A model generated the notes under the pieces. It was not told the origin of the DNA and searched no databases. It saw nothing but the letters and a program-made list of their open reading frames with translations. The translations under genes and the position numbers were made by a program. This document shows positions 8,537 through 17,243 of a DNA stretch of 64,000 bases, one piece after another. Positions within the stretch are counted from its first letter, which is position 1; each line of letters begins with the position of its first letter. The DNA is from an uncultured Pelagibacteraceae bacterium (GTDB taxonomy: Bacteria; Pseudomonadota; Alphaproteobacteria; Pelagibacterales; Pelagibacteraceae), in NCBI GenBank assembly GCA_902560075.1, contig CACEKE010000007.1, positions 1 through 64,000 of the forward strand, read 5' to 3'.

Positions 8537-9364
8537 TTATTTTGGTTCATCGCCTTCAATAGCTATTCTATCCATAACTCTCTCATAGCCTAAGCCACGA
8601 CCAGGAAAAAAGTCACTTAATCCTTGATGTAAGAGTGATCTATTATCCCAAATAGCTACTGCGTTTTCTGTCCATTTAATCCTGCAGGTAAAATCTAATC
8701 TTTCTTGATGTTTAAAAATTTTTTTTAATATTTCATTACTCTCTCTTTCACTCAAATCTAATATTTTTTTGGTGTACATAGAATTAACAAACAAAATTTT
8801 ATTTCCAGTTTCTGGGTGAACTCTAACTATAGGGTGAATATTTGAATATTCTTCTAAATTCCCGTTTCCTTGCATCTCTTTGTAATTTTCAGTAAACGCG
8901 GCTGCGCCTAAGGAACTATGTACTGCCTTTTTTCCTTTAATTTTATTCTTAATATCGTAATCTAAAGTTTCGTATGCTAACTCCATGTTTGAAAACATTG
9001 TATCTCCACCTACAGGTGGGATTTTATGAGATCTTAATATTATAACTTTAGTTGGTTTTGGGTTGTAGCTTACATCTGTATGCCAACCTTCGCCCCATTG
9101 ATGTTTTTCATCCGGTGCTTTAATAATTCTTAAAATTTCTGGATAGTTTTTTCTAGCTTTGACATATACGTGTTTTTCAAGTGGTCCAAAGTGTTTCGCT
9201 AGTTCCATCTGCTCATCTGATGAAATATCCTGATCTCTAAAGAAAACTACTTTATGTTCTAGCATTAAAGAATTAATCTTTTCCCAATTTTCTTTTGAGG
9301 TATCTTTTAAGCTAATACCTTTAATTTCAGCACCTAGAGCGCCTGAAAGTAAATTAATTTCCAT
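8537..9364 (-). CDS. TauD/TfdA-family 2OG-Fe(II) dioxygenase
   Basis: This 275-residue protein aligns end to end with TauD landmarks: FFRDQDISSDEQMELAKHFG near the N-terminus, the iron ligands HTD in EGWHTDVSYNPKP (about residue 94), GGDTMFSN, and a distal His in WDNRSLLHQG (about 243). A 2OG-binding Arg sits near YERVMDR. TauD members oxidise sulfonates such as taurine, and others in the family oxidise quaternary amines or sulfates. The pairing with a GMC alcohol oxidase and the nearby carnitine genes leaves both options open. It is probably the first gene of a minus-strand operon. Confidence 0.85.
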   Translation of the reverse strand: MEINLLSGALGAEIKGISLKDTSKENWEKINSLMLEHKVVFFRDQDISSDEQMELAKHFGPLEKHVYVKARKNYPEILRIIKAPDEKHQWGEGWHTDVSYNPKPTKVIILRSHKIPPVGGDTMFSNMELAYETLDYDIKNKIKGKKAVHSSLGAAAFTENYKEMQGNGNLEEYSNIHPIVRVHPETGNKILFVNSMYTKKILDLSERESNEILKKIFKHQERLDFTCRIKWTENAVAIWDNRSLLHQGLSDFFPGRGLGYERVMDRIAIEGDEPK

Positions 9365-9413
9365 TATCTAAGAATATATATTGCCTTTAAATTTGTCACT
9401 AAGAATTTTAAAA

Positions 9414-9884
9414 TTATTTTTTTAATTTTGATAAAAATTTTAAATTATCGATTTTAAAATTATCTTTATGCTTTGATATATAGTCATCCATTATTTGAAC
9501 TTTCTCTTTTTCAAATTCTGCTACTTTTCTTTCAGCTAAATCTACATATAGAGACAACGCCTCAATTGTTGATGCAACATATTTTTTCTCACTGTGCACC
9601 ATTTCAAGCTTATATAAAATCCTTTTTTTATCATGATCACAAAAAATTAAATTAACTTCAACCTCATCACCTTCTTGAACCTCTTGATTGTATGTAATAT
9701 GAGACTCAACAACCATAGTACTCTTCTTTGTATTTTTGGCTGACTCTTCACCCATTTTAAATAATGTCATTAATTCTTCTGATCCATATTGATCAAAAAT
9801 TAAAACATAATATGCTACATTCATATGGCCATTGTAATCGGTCCACTCTTTTTTAATTTTTTGTTTAGTTAAAAGTATACTCAT
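9414..9884 (-). CDS. cdhB: 4HBT hot-dog thioesterase, probable betainyl-CoA thioesterase
   Basis: The 156-residue protein begins with the hot-dog motif WTDYNGHMNVAYYVLIFDQY, with the catalytic-type Asp/Tyr/Asn segment at about 15-25. It continues with VVESHITYNQEVQEGDEVEV. This arrangement matches the thioesterase domain that in many bacteria is fused to, or encoded beside, L-carnitine dehydrogenase and that hydrolyses betainyl-CoA to glycine betaine. Carnitine dehydrogenase and a BKACE gene are divergently encoded within 2.5 kb, supporting this reading. Its start overlaps the CitE-like gene's stop by 4 bases. Confidence 0.7.
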   Translation of the reverse strand: MSILLTKQKIKKEWTDYNGHMNVAYYVLIFDQYGSEELMTLFKMGEESAKNTKKSTMVVESHITYNQEVQEGDEVEVNLIFCDHDKKRILYKLEMVHSEKKYVASTIEALSLYVDLAERKVAEFEKEKVQIMDDYISKHKDNFKIDNLKFLSKLKK

Positions 9885-10738
9885 TGATTAATTTTATCTG
9901 CTACTAATATTCTTCTTTTCATTTCTCTAAGTACAGGTTTTTCAATCAATTTACCGTCTATAACAACTAGTCCTGTATCAGAAGCATTAAATTGATCTAT
10001 AATTCTTTTAGCTTTTATTATTTCTTCTTTAGATGGTGTAAAAACTTCATTTAAAATATTAATTTGTTTAGGATGAATAGACCCTTTGCCAGTGAAGCCT
10101 AAATTTCTAACAAGTTCTGCCTCTTTTTTCATTCCATCCATATCTTCTAGATCTAAATAGGGAACATCTATAACATCAATTCCAACACTTGCTCCGGCAT
10201 GTACCAATTTAGATCTTGCATAAATAAGATTTTCATAACTATTTGGAACTCTTAGCTCTGCAGCCATATCAACTCCTCCAAAATACAACGCAACAATTCT
10301 TTTACTTGCATGAGCAATATCATATATATTTTCAAGAGCTTCATTTGTTTCCATTATAACATGAAGATCAGTGTCCATGTTACAGTCAGTTAATAAATCA
10401 TCAATGAAAGTTATCTCGTCTGGAGTTTTAACTTTTGGTAACATTAAAGCTTTGACATTTAATTTACTTGAAATAAAAGCCTCTAAATCTAAAAGGCCAG
10501 GTTTAGTCCTTTGACAATTAACTCTTACAACTAGTTCAACGTCGTTATTAATTTTCAAATTTTTTAATGCATTAATTGTATTTTTTCTCGCTTCATCCTT
10601 ATCTTTAATGGCAATTCCATCCTCTAATTCAATGCAAACCATATCTGCACCAGAAGCTAGTGCTTTTGGGAACATTTCTGGGTTCAGACCAGGTGTAAAA
10701 ATAAAGCTACGTCGTACTTTTATTTTATTTAAATCCAT
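9881..10738 (-). CDS. HpcH/HpaI-family (CitE-like) CoA-ester lyase
   Basis: Landmarks of the CitE/malyl-CoA lyase group are RRSFIFTPGLNPEMFPKA at the N-terminus, DMVCIELEDGIA (metal-binding Glu/Asp), MLPKVKTP, HVIMETNEALEN, YFGGVDMAAELR and GKGSIHPKQI. The length (285) fits. The family makes or breaks C-C bonds between acetyl-CoA or propionyl-CoA and a 2-oxo acid (malyl-, citramalyl-, methylmalyl-CoA). It overlaps the betainyl-CoA thioesterase gene, so it may process the acetyl-CoA/acetoacetate side of carnitine breakdown, but that is inference. Confidence 0.75.
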   Translation of the reverse strand: MDLNKIKVRRSFIFTPGLNPEMFPKALASGADMVCIELEDGIAIKDKDEARKNTINALKNLKINNDVELVVRVNCQRTKPGLLDLEAFISSKLNVKALMLPKVKTPDEITFIDDLLTDCNMDTDLHVIMETNEALENIYDIAHASKRIVALYFGGVDMAAELRVPNSYENLIYARSKLVHAGASVGIDVIDVPYLDLEDMDGMKKEAELVRNLGFTGKGSIHPKQINILNEVFTPSKEEIIKAKRIIDQFNASDTGLVVIDGKLIEKPVLREMKRRILVADKINQ

Positions 10739-10796
10739 TTAGTTATTATATCCTATAATTTTAGATAATTTGATATTATACTTCTAACAAATTAAA

Positions 10797-11681
10797 ATGA
10801 ACAATAAAGTATTTATCTCATGCGCAGTAACAGGATCTGGTGACACTGCTAGCAAACATCCTGATTTACCAAAAACTCCAGAACAAATTGCAAAAGCTTC
10901 AATAGAGGCAGCAAAAGCTGGGGCAGCAATTGCACATATTCATGTAAGAGAGGAGGATGGAACTCCTAGTAGAAGATTAGAACTTTATAAAGAAGTTGTT
11001 GATAGAGTCAGATCTTCAGATACAGATGTAGTTCTTAATTTAACCACAGGGATGGGAGGGGACCTTGATATCGGAGAAAAAAATCCCTTAGAGTTTGGCC
11101 CATTAACTGACATGATCAATGTGATGGAAAGAATTTCAAATGCAGAACAATTTCTACCAGAGATATGCACATTAGATTGTGGAACCTTAAATTTTGGCGA
11201 TGGATCTGTTATTACAGTTAACACACCTAGAGATTTAAGAAAGGCTGCAAAAAAATTACAAGAAATAAAAGTAAAACCAGAAATCGAAGCGTTTGACCTT
11301 GGTAATATGTGGTTTGGAGCTCAGCTTTATCAAGAAGGTTTGTTAAGTGACCCACCAATGTTTCAAATGTGTTTAGGAATTCCATGGGGAGCACCTGCTA
11401 CTCCATTAGCTATGCAAGCAATGAAAGACATCATGCCTAAGGAGGCTGTATGGTCTGGTTTTGCAATTTCAAGAAATGAAATGCCTTATGTTGCACAAAC
11501 TGTTGTTATGGGAGGAAATCCAAGGGTTGGATTGGAAGATAATCTTTATATATCTAAAGGTAAGTTAGCCACAAACCCTCAATTAGTTGAGAAGGCTAGA
11601 CGAATAGTTGAAGATTTAGGCGTATCCATCATGACGCCACAGGAAACAAGAGAGAAATTAAAACTTGTAAAACACAAGTAA
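10797..11681 (+). CDS. cdhC: beta-keto acid cleavage enzyme (DUF849), probable 3-dehydrocarnitine:acetyl-CoA cleavage
   Basis: BKACE features are the N-terminal zinc histidines in AIAHIHVREEDGTPSRRLELY (about residues 44-64) and LNLTTGMGGD (about 80-89). They continue with PEIEAFDLGNMWF and the C-terminal MGGNPRVGLEDNLYISKGKLATN. The family uses acetyl-CoA to split beta-keto acids into a CoA ester and acetoacetate. With 3-dehydrocarnitine the products are betainyl-CoA and acetoacetate. Direct stop-start overlap with the carnitine dehydrogenase gene makes that substrate the most likely. It is divergent from the thioesterase operon across a 58-bp promoter gap. Confidence 0.82.
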   Translation: MNNKVFISCAVTGSGDTASKHPDLPKTPEQIAKASIEAAKAGAAIAHIHVREEDGTPSRRLELYKEVVDRVRSSDTDVVLNLTTGMGGDLDIGEKNPLEFGPLTDMINVMERISNAEQFLPEICTLDCGTLNFGDGSVITVNTPRDLRKAAKKLQEIKVKPEIEAFDLGNMWFGAQLYQEGLLSDPPMFQMCLGIPWGAPATPLAMQAMKDIMPKEAVWSGFAISRNEMPYVAQTVVMGGNPRVGLEDNLYISKGKLATNPQLVEKARRIVEDLGVSIMTPQETREKLKLVKHK

Positions 11682-12625
11682 TGTCTAACATTAAAAATGT
11701 TGCCATAATAGGAACTGGAGTAATTGGAACTGGTTGGGTAATCAGGTGCTTGGCCCATGGTAAAAAAGTAAGAGCCTACGACTTTAATCTTAAACATAAA
11801 AAAAATTTAATTAAAGAAATCAAGAGGAGTTGGCCATTTGTAAAAAAAATGTTCAAAAAAAAAAAATTAAATTTACATAATCTGTCCTTTTACACAAATT
11901 TACATGACGCCCTTATAAAAGCAGAATTTATTTTTGAATGTGCTCCTGAAAATTATAATATAAAAACAAAACTTATGAAAAAGATTGGTTTATATTCTAA
12001 ACCAAACAGTATTATATCTTCTAGTTCTTCTGGCCTGCTTCCGTCCAAAATATACTCAAAGTGTAAACATCCTGAAAGAGGCTTGATAGGTCATCCATTC
12101 AATCCAGTATACTTATTACCAGGTGTTGAAATTGTGCCTGGAAAAAAAACGAAAAAATTATTTTTAATAAAAGCTAAAAAATTTTATGAGTCAATTTCAA
12201 TGAACCCAATCATGGTTAAGAAAGAATTACCAGGTTATTTAGCAGACAGACTTCAAGAAGCCTTATGGAGAGAGGGATTGCACATAATTAATGAAAATTA
12301 TGCAACTACAACGGAATTGGATAGAGCAATCGAAGATGGACCAGGGTTGAGATATTCACTTATGGGAACATTTTTAACTTTTCACCTTGCAGGTGGAAAT
12401 CAAGGAATGAAACATATGTTAAGACAATTTGGACCAGCATTAAAATTACCTTGGACTAAGTTAAAAGCTCCAAAACTTACAAAAAAGCTATCTGATAGAA
12501 TAATTAAAGGTACCCAGATTCAAGCTAGGGGTAAATCTGTGGCAAAATTAGCTGATATAAGAGATGATTATCTTATTAATCTACAAAATTTAAGAAACAA
12601 ATACTTAAAGAAAATTAGAAATTAA
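11681..12625 (+). CDS. cdhA: L-carnitine dehydrogenase
   Basis: A 3-hydroxyacyl-CoA-dehydrogenase-fold enzyme with the NAD motif AIIGTGVIGTGW at the N-terminus, FECAPEN, the SSSSSGLLPS strand, and HPFNPVYLLPGVEIV (about 140-154). The C-terminal domain has DGPGLRYSLMGTFLTFHLAGG and FGPALKLPWTKLKAP, a signature I associate specifically with L-carnitine 3-dehydrogenase. It oxidises L-carnitine to 3-dehydrocarnitine with NAD+. The 314-residue form lacks the fused thioesterase found in some homologues; here that activity is probably the separate gene at 9414-9884. The stop overlaps the GFA gene start. Confidence 0.85.
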   Translation: MSNIKNVAIIGTGVIGTGWVIRCLAHGKKVRAYDFNLKHKKNLIKEIKRSWPFVKKMFKKKKLNLHNLSFYTNLHDALIKAEFIFECAPENYNIKTKLMKKIGLYSKPNSIISSSSSGLLPSKIYSKCKHPERGLIGHPFNPVYLLPGVEIVPGKKTKKLFLIKAKKFYESISMNPIMVKKELPGYLADRLQEALWREGLHIINENYATTTELDRAIEDGPGLRYSLMGTFLTFHLAGGNQGMKHMLRQFGPALKLPWTKLKAPKLTKKLSDRIIKGTQIQARGKSVAKLADIRDDYLINLQNLRNKYLKKIRN

Positions 12626-13032
12626 TGGAAAAAAAGTTTGTAAATAAAACAGGTGGATGTATTTGTGGCGCAGTTAAATTTAATGTTACTTTAGACGAGC
12701 TTCCAAGAGTTTTTAGTTGTCATTGTATAGACTGTAGAAAAAAAATAGGTGGTATAATGTCAATCATAGAACTTCGTAAAGATGCGATAGATATAAACAA
12801 ATCATTATTATCTACCTTTGAACATATAGGAGGTAGTGGAAATAAAATTACCAAGTATTTTTGTGGTAAATGTGCCGCCCCAGTATTAACGTATGTTGAA
12901 AGGTGGAATAAATTTTATCTCTATGCTGGATTGCTAGATGATATTAGTATTTTAAAAAAATCTAAAAATATTTATTATGAGGAGTCACATTTTCCTTTTA
13001 TGGAAATTTCAGAAAAAAATCTGAAAACTTAA
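12625..13032 (+). CDS. GFA/CENP-V domain zinc protein
   Basis: The 135-residue protein has the zinc-binding cysteine pattern of the glutathione-dependent formaldehyde-activating (GFA) fold. It shows GGCICGAVKF at the N-terminus, FSCHCIDCRK at about 30-39 and FCGKCAAPV at about 74-82. Its start overlaps the carnitine dehydrogenase stop, so it is co-transcribed. The family name implies formaldehyde handling, which would suit a pathway whose later steps demethylate betaines. Many GFA proteins have other or unknown activities, and glutathione use cannot be seen here. Confidence 0.75.
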   Translation: MEKKFVNKTGGCICGAVKFNVTLDELPRVFSCHCIDCRKKIGGIMSIIELRKDAIDINKSLLSTFEHIGGSGNKITKYFCGKCAAPVLTYVERWNKFYLYAGLLDDISILKKSKNIYYEESHFPFMEISEKNLKT

Positions 13033-13097
13033 ATACTGTGGCAACATGTACCAAAATTCTTCATTGATTGAGTAAAATAAAGTTCTATATAAGCATT

Positions 13098-13535
13098 ATG
13101 ATTTCACTATTAAAAACAACTCTAACAGTATTAATAACATTCTTTATTTCAACAACAGCATTTGCTGAGTCACATACGATTGAGATGTTAAATAAATCTG
13201 GTAATGAAATGATGGTTTATTCCAAGAAGATTGTAAAAGTAAACGTAGGAGATACGGTATCTTGGAAAGCTACTACCAAAGGACATAACGTAGAGTTTAT
13301 TAGAAATGGAACACCTGAAGGCGTAGGTAAATTTAAGTCAAAAATGAATGTTGATGTAGACTATAAATTTGAAGTTCCGGGAATTTACGCTTATTGGTGC
13401 ACACCTCATAAAGCTATGGGAATGATAGGTTTTGTTGTTGTTGGTGAAGATAAATCTAACTTAGATAAAATTAAAGCAATTAAATTTGTAGGTAAATCAA
13501 AAAAGATTGCTCCCGAATTAATCAGTCAGTTGTAA
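13098..13535 (+). CDS. pseudoazurin-like periplasmic blue-copper protein
   Basis: I prefer the ATG at 13098 over the track's TTG at 13068, because it yields a clean signal peptide (ISLLKTTLTVLITFFISTTAFA). The mature domain begins with EMLNKSG. The type-1 copper ligands are visible: His in TKGHNVEFI, Cys in YAYWCTPHKAMGM, then His and Met a few residues on. Pseudoazurins carry electrons in the periplasm, for example to cytochrome oxidases or from dehydrogenases. Its partner is unknown. Its place at the end of the carnitine gene run may be coincidental. Confidence 0.85.
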   Translation: MISLLKTTLTVLITFFISTTAFAESHTIEMLNKSGNEMMVYSKKIVKVNVGDTVSWKATTKGHNVEFIRNGTPEGVGKFKSKMNVDVDYKFEVPGIYAYWCTPHKAMGMIGFVVVGEDKSNLDKIKAIKFVGKSKKIAPELISQL

Positions 13536-13536
13536 A

Positions 13537-14325
13537 TCAATCTAATCTTATTTCGTTTCCATTTACTCCTATAATCTGTCCAGAAATTCTTAAAGCATCT
13601 TCTGAAATTAAAAATGCACACATTTTTCCTATATCTTCTTCGTAAACCCAACTTTTTAAAGAGGACATAGATAAAAAGTCTTTTTCTACTTTTTTTTTAG
13701 ATAGTTTTAAAAATTTTGCTTTATCTCTTATCACTCTTACCATCCTATTACCTTTTATAGTTCCAGGACAAATTGCATTTACTCTTATTTTATATTTACC
13801 AAGCTCCATTGCTAAAGTCTTAGTAATGCCTATAACTGCCCATTTACTCGCAGCATATGGAGATCTTAAAGGGAAACCCAAAACTCCTGCGCCTGAGGAA
13901 ATATTTATTATTGAACCACCTCTATTTGTTTTTAAAAAAGGTATTGCACGTTTAGTAAAATAAAAATGACTTATAACATTAGTTTTTAAAGTTTTTTCCC
14001 AATCTTTTGAGGAAAGTTTTTCTAATGTTCCAGTTGGCCCAGCTATACCAACATTATTTATCAGACAATCAATTTTTTTAAATTTTGATTTAACTGATTT
14101 AAAAAAATTACTAACATCATTTTCATCAGAGGCATCAAAATTATATAAAAATAATTTTTTCTTATATTTAGAATTTTTTTTAAGTGTATTTATAAATTTA
14201 TTATTTATATCAGTTGCTAAAACTGTTGCACCCCTATCTAAACAAGTTTTTGTTATTGCAAGACCTATTCCAGATGCACCAGCAGAAATGACTATTTTTT
14301 TATTCTTTAATGAATTGTTTTGCAT
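13537..14325 (-). CDS. short-chain dehydrogenase/reductase
   Basis: Classical SDR of 262 residues. It has the cofactor motif SAGASGIGLAI at about 13-23, an Asp-rich ATDINN after the second strand favouring NAD(H), NNVGIAGPTG, the catalytic Ser in INISSGAGV, and YAASK with Tyr and Lys. The C-terminal segment ICPGTIKGNRM completes the fold. The substrate is not apparent. A role with hydroxy acids such as 3-hydroxybutyrate/acetoacetate would fit the acetoacetate released by carnitine cleavage, but this is only contextual. It starts 2 bases after the stop of the betaine ABC ATPase gene. Confidence 0.8.
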   Translation of the reverse strand: MQNNSLKNKKIVISAGASGIGLAITKTCLDRGATVLATDINNKFINTLKKNSKYKKKLFLYNFDASDENDVSNFFKSVKSKFKKIDCLINNVGIAGPTGTLEKLSSKDWEKTLKTNVISHFYFTKRAIPFLKTNRGGSIINISSGAGVLGFPLRSPYAASKWAVIGITKTLAMELGKYKIRVNAICPGTIKGNRMVRVIRDKAKFLKLSKKKVEKDFLSMSSLKSWVYEEDIGKMCAFLISEDALRISGQIIGVNGNEIRLD

Positions 14326-14327
14326 AC

Positions 14328-15353
14328 TTAAGACTTAGTGAGTGTCTTCTGTAATTCTTTATTCGTTATATACCCTGTAACATTACCAGATTTATCGACA
14401 ACCTCACAATTAGCATTTGTACAAACAACTTGGGGTAAAAATTCCTCTATAAATTGGTCTTCTTTTACTGTTACAAGATTATTTTTATCAATTCCATTTA
14501 CATTTTCTTTAGACTTCATAATAGTTTTTGCTTTAATTACCTTAGTTCTGTTTACATCTTTTACAAATGCTTTAACGTAATCATCTGCGGGATTCATTAT
14601 TATATCTACAGGAGTACCAACTTGAACTAATTTTCCATGGTTTAAAATTCCAATATGATCTCCTAGTCTTAAGGATTCATCTAAATCGTGTGTTATAAAA
14701 ACTATAGTTTTTTTTAATTCCGACTGAAGATCGATTAATTGTTTTTGCATATCACTCCTAATTAAAGGATCTAATGCTGAAAATGCTTCATCCATTAACA
14801 TTATGTCTGTATCATTTGCTAATGCTCTAGCCAAACCAACTCTTTGTTGCATTCCACCTGATAATTGTGCTGGAAATTGATTTTCGAACCCGCTTAAACC
14901 TACGGCTTCAATTTTTTCCATGGCTGTTTTTTTTCTTTCTGCCTCAGCCACCCCTTGCATTTCTAACCCATAACCAACATTGTCGATAACTGTTCTATGA
15001 GGAAATAACCCAAATCTTTGAAAAACCATACTCATTTTGTGTCTTCTAAATTCGATTAACTGCTGTTTGTTTAAACTCATTACATTAGTACCTTCAACTA
15101 TTATTTCTCCATCTGTTGGATCGATAAGTCTATTTAGATGTCTTATTAAAGTCGATTTTCCCGATCCAGATAAGCCCATACAAACAAATATTTCTCCCTC
15201 CTCAATTTTTAAAGTAACATTATCTAGCCCGACTGTATGTCCTGTTTTGTCAAGAATTTCCTCTTTAGATGCTCCATCCTTAACCATAGGGAGAATTGAC
15301 TTAGGATTACTGCCAAATATTTTATATACGTTATTTATTTCTATTTTGGACAT
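14328..15353 (-). CDS. proV: glycine betaine/proline-type ABC transporter ATPase (copy 1)
   Basis: ABC ATPase of 341 residues. It shows Walker A GLSGSGKST, the Q-loop in MVFQRFGLFPHRTVIDNVGYGL, the signature LSGGMQQRVGLARAL, Walker B ImLMDEAFSALDP and the switch HDLDE. The N-terminal extension (KDGASKEEILDKTGHTVGL) and the FPHRTV segment are typical of ProV/OpuAA. The C-terminus ends in a short half-CBS-like region. It is about 54% longer than a bare ATPase domain, as usual for ProV. No permease lies directly beside it; the fused permease is 3 kb away on the same strand. A second ATPase lies at 20544-21590. Confidence 0.85.
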   Translation of the reverse strand: MSKIEINNVYKIFGSNPKSILPMVKDGASKEEILDKTGHTVGLDNVTLKIEEGEIFVCMGLSGSGKSTLIRHLNRLIDPTDGEIIVEGTNVMSLNKQQLIEFRRHKMSMVFQRFGLFPHRTVIDNVGYGLEMQGVAEAERKKTAMEKIEAVGLSGFENQFPAQLSGGMQQRVGLARALANDTDIMLMDEAFSALDPLIRSDMQKQLIDLQSELKKTIVFITHDLDESLRLGDHIGILNHGKLVQVGTPVDIIMNPADDYVKAFVKDVNRTKVIKAKTIMKSKENVNGIDKNNLVTVKEDQFIEEFLPQVVCTNANCEVVDKSGNVTGYITNKELQKTLTKS

Positions 15354-15420
15354 TTAAATGACTTTGTAACAGCTGATTTTGTATCTTGCAAATTTTCGTA
15401 TTTTAAATAATTATTGATTT

Positions 15421-16554
15421 ATGGCTGAAATAAAGAAGCTAGAAAAAAATAATACTTATTTAAAAGTTCTTTGGTCAGATGGAGAAGAAAGTAAGTTTAA
15501 TTATTTATGGCTTAGAGATAATTGCCCGACTGCTCATGATAAAGATTCAAATCATAGAATGTTTAATATACTTAATGTAAGTAAAGAAATTAATCCTAAA
15601 AATTACAATATTAATAAAGAGGGTAAACTGGAGATTGAGTGGAGCGAGGGCAATCATACAAGCTATTTTGACTTAAATTGGTTAAGAGAAAATTGTTACA
15701 CAATTAAAAATAAAAAAAAATATATTTCACCTTATAAATTGTGGGATAGTTCACTCAAAGATGAATTTAAATCTATATGTGTTGAACATGATGAAATAAT
15801 GAAAAGTGACAATGGATTGATTAAATGGCTTGAATTGTTACATCACACTGGTATTGCAATTGTTAAAAACGCACCAATTGAAGAAAAATCTGGATTTGCA
15901 GTTCTAAACAGAATTAGTCATACCAGAGAAACTTTTTTTAAAACGCCATTTGAGGTCATAAATATTCCAAAGCCTAATAACTCAGCATACACAGCTCATG
16001 CTTTGAGAAATCACATGGATTTACCCTGGTTTGAAAACCCACCTGGATATCAATTTTTACATTGTTTAATAAATTCTGCAGATGGAGGAGAATCTTCAGC
16101 GGTCGATGGGTTTGCTGTCGCAGAGTATTTAAAACATAATAATAGTGAGATCTTTAATACTTTAACCAATGTTTATTTAAAATTTAGGGATAAAGATTAT
16201 ACACAAGAAAATCATAGAGGTTTTCATGCGCCAGCTATAGGATTAACTAAAGATAACGATTATCATGATATAAGATTTAGCGTTGCTACAATGGATGCCT
16301 TAGACTGCCACCCAGATATTATGGACAAAGTTTACAAAGCTCATCATGAATTTGGAAATTTATTACATAGCGATAAGTTTCAAATTAATTTTAGAATGGA
16401 ACCAGGTGATATATTTTCCTTTAATAATAGAAGAGTCTTGCATGGTAGAACTGCATTTGACCCAAATTCAGGTCACAGACATTTACAAGGATATTATATG
16501 GATAGAGATGAGATTATTGGAAGATTAAATTATTTAAAAAAATCAAAATCATAA
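15421..16554 (+). CDS. gamma-butyrobetaine dioxygenase-like 2OG-Fe(II) oxygenase
   Basis: The domain order is an N-terminal GBBH-like_N (DUF971) domain (residues about 1-95: VLWSDGEESKFNYLWLRDNCPT and a second FDLNWLRENC), followed by a TauD domain. Iron ligands are in LRNHMDLPW (HxD, about residue 200) and the distal His in NNRRVLHGRTAF (about 345), with a downstream Arg in GHRHLQGYY. The DUF971+TauD architecture at about 380 residues is that of gamma-butyrobetaine hydroxylase and trimethyllysine hydroxylase. L-carnitine dehydrogenase nearby favours hydroxylation of gamma-butyrobetaine to L-carnitine. It is divergent from the ProV gene and convergent with the GDPD gene (6-bp overlap). Confidence 0.8.
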   Translation: MAEIKKLEKNNTYLKVLWSDGEESKFNYLWLRDNCPTAHDKDSNHRMFNILNVSKEINPKNYNINKEGKLEIEWSEGNHTSYFDLNWLRENCYTIKNKKKYISPYKLWDSSLKDEFKSICVEHDEIMKSDNGLIKWLELLHHTGIAIVKNAPIEEKSGFAVLNRISHTRETFFKTPFEVINIPKPNNSAYTAHALRNHMDLPWFENPPGYQFLHCLINSADGGESSAVDGFAVAEYLKHNNSEIFNTLTNVYLKFRDKDYTQENHRGFHAPAIGLTKDNDYHDIRFSVATMDALDCHPDIMDKVYKAHHEFGNLLHSDKFQINFRMEPGDIFSFNNRRVLHGRTAFDPNSGHRHLQGYYMDRDEIIGRLNYLKKSKS

Positions 16555-17187
16555 ATTTTCAAATATAAGATTAAAATTTTTATTATATTTTAAAAATTCT
16601 TTTTTTTCTTTAATGGTATAAAAATATTTATTTTTTTTAACATTTAGTATAGATTTATTACTTATAAAAAATTTATCTAAAATTAGGTACTCATAATTTT
16701 TTTTATATGATGCTTTTATAATATCTGAAATTTTAGAGCTCTTAGAGAATGAAAAACCGATTTTTACTTTTTTGTTAATTTTGCGAATTTTAAACAAATT
16801 TGAATGTATAAAAGATATAATTACACAATTCTTATAGTTTTTAATTTCATTTAATAATATTTTAATATTTCTCAAGTTTAATATTGGTTTAATCTCTATA
16901 AAAACTAAATATTTTTTTTTAGATAGCTTTAATACATCTTTCAATAATGGAACTGAAATTTTTGATTTTGTCTTATTTTTAATCTCATCGTAGTTAAGAT
17001 TTTTAACACTTTTGTTTATCTTAAATAATCTATTTAATGTAAAATCATGAAAACATATTATTTTGTTATCTTTGGTAAAATGAATGTCTGTTTCTATTCC
17101 GTGCTTTTTATTAAATGACTCCTTAAAAGACTTTAGACAATTTTCTTTGAGTTTTTTATTCGCTATTCCTCGGTGAATTATATTCAT
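16549..17187 (-). CDS. glycerophosphodiester phosphodiesterase
   Basis: The GDPD motif HRG lies at residues 5-7, followed by GIETDIHFTKDNKIICFHDFTLNRLF. This carries the Glu-Asp metal ligands and catalytic second His expected of the family. At 212 residues it is short compared with 240-250 for typical cytosolic GDPDs. It cleaves glycerophosphodiesters such as glycerophosphocholine to glycerol-3-phosphate plus an alcohol. Choline release would suit the surrounding betaine genes. The start is fixed by the HRG position and lies directly after the proX terminator U-run, with no visible ribosome binding site. The gene is extremely AT-rich. Confidence 0.75.
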   Translation of the reverse strand: MNIIHRGIANKKLKENCLKSFKESFNKKHGIETDIHFTKDNKIICFHDFTLNRLFKINKSVKNLNYDEIKNKTKSKISVPLLKDVLKLSKKKYLVFIEIKPILNLRNIKILLNEIKNYKNCVIISFIHSNLFKIRKINKKVKIGFSFSKSSKISDIIKASYKKNYEYLILDKFFISNKSILNVKKNKYFYTIKEKKEFLKYNKNFNLIFENL

Positions 17188-17189
17188 GC

Positions 17190-17221
17190 AAAAAAAAAGG
17201 GCCCTGTAAACAAGGCCCTTT
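17190..17221 (-). terminator. intrinsic terminator of the betaine SBP gene
   Basis: A perfect 7-bp stem (aagggcc at 17197-17203 with ggccctt at 17214-17220) is followed on the minus strand by a run of eight or more T. It lies 23 bases after the proX stop and ends 3 bases before the GDPD start codon. Confidence 0.9.
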
Positions 17222-17243
17222 AATATTTTATAAAGTTATAAAA

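Noticed and set aside
13068-13097. TTG start of the pseudoazurin ORF
   Set aside because: The ATG at 13098 gives a standard signal peptide, and the extra ten residues would precede it.
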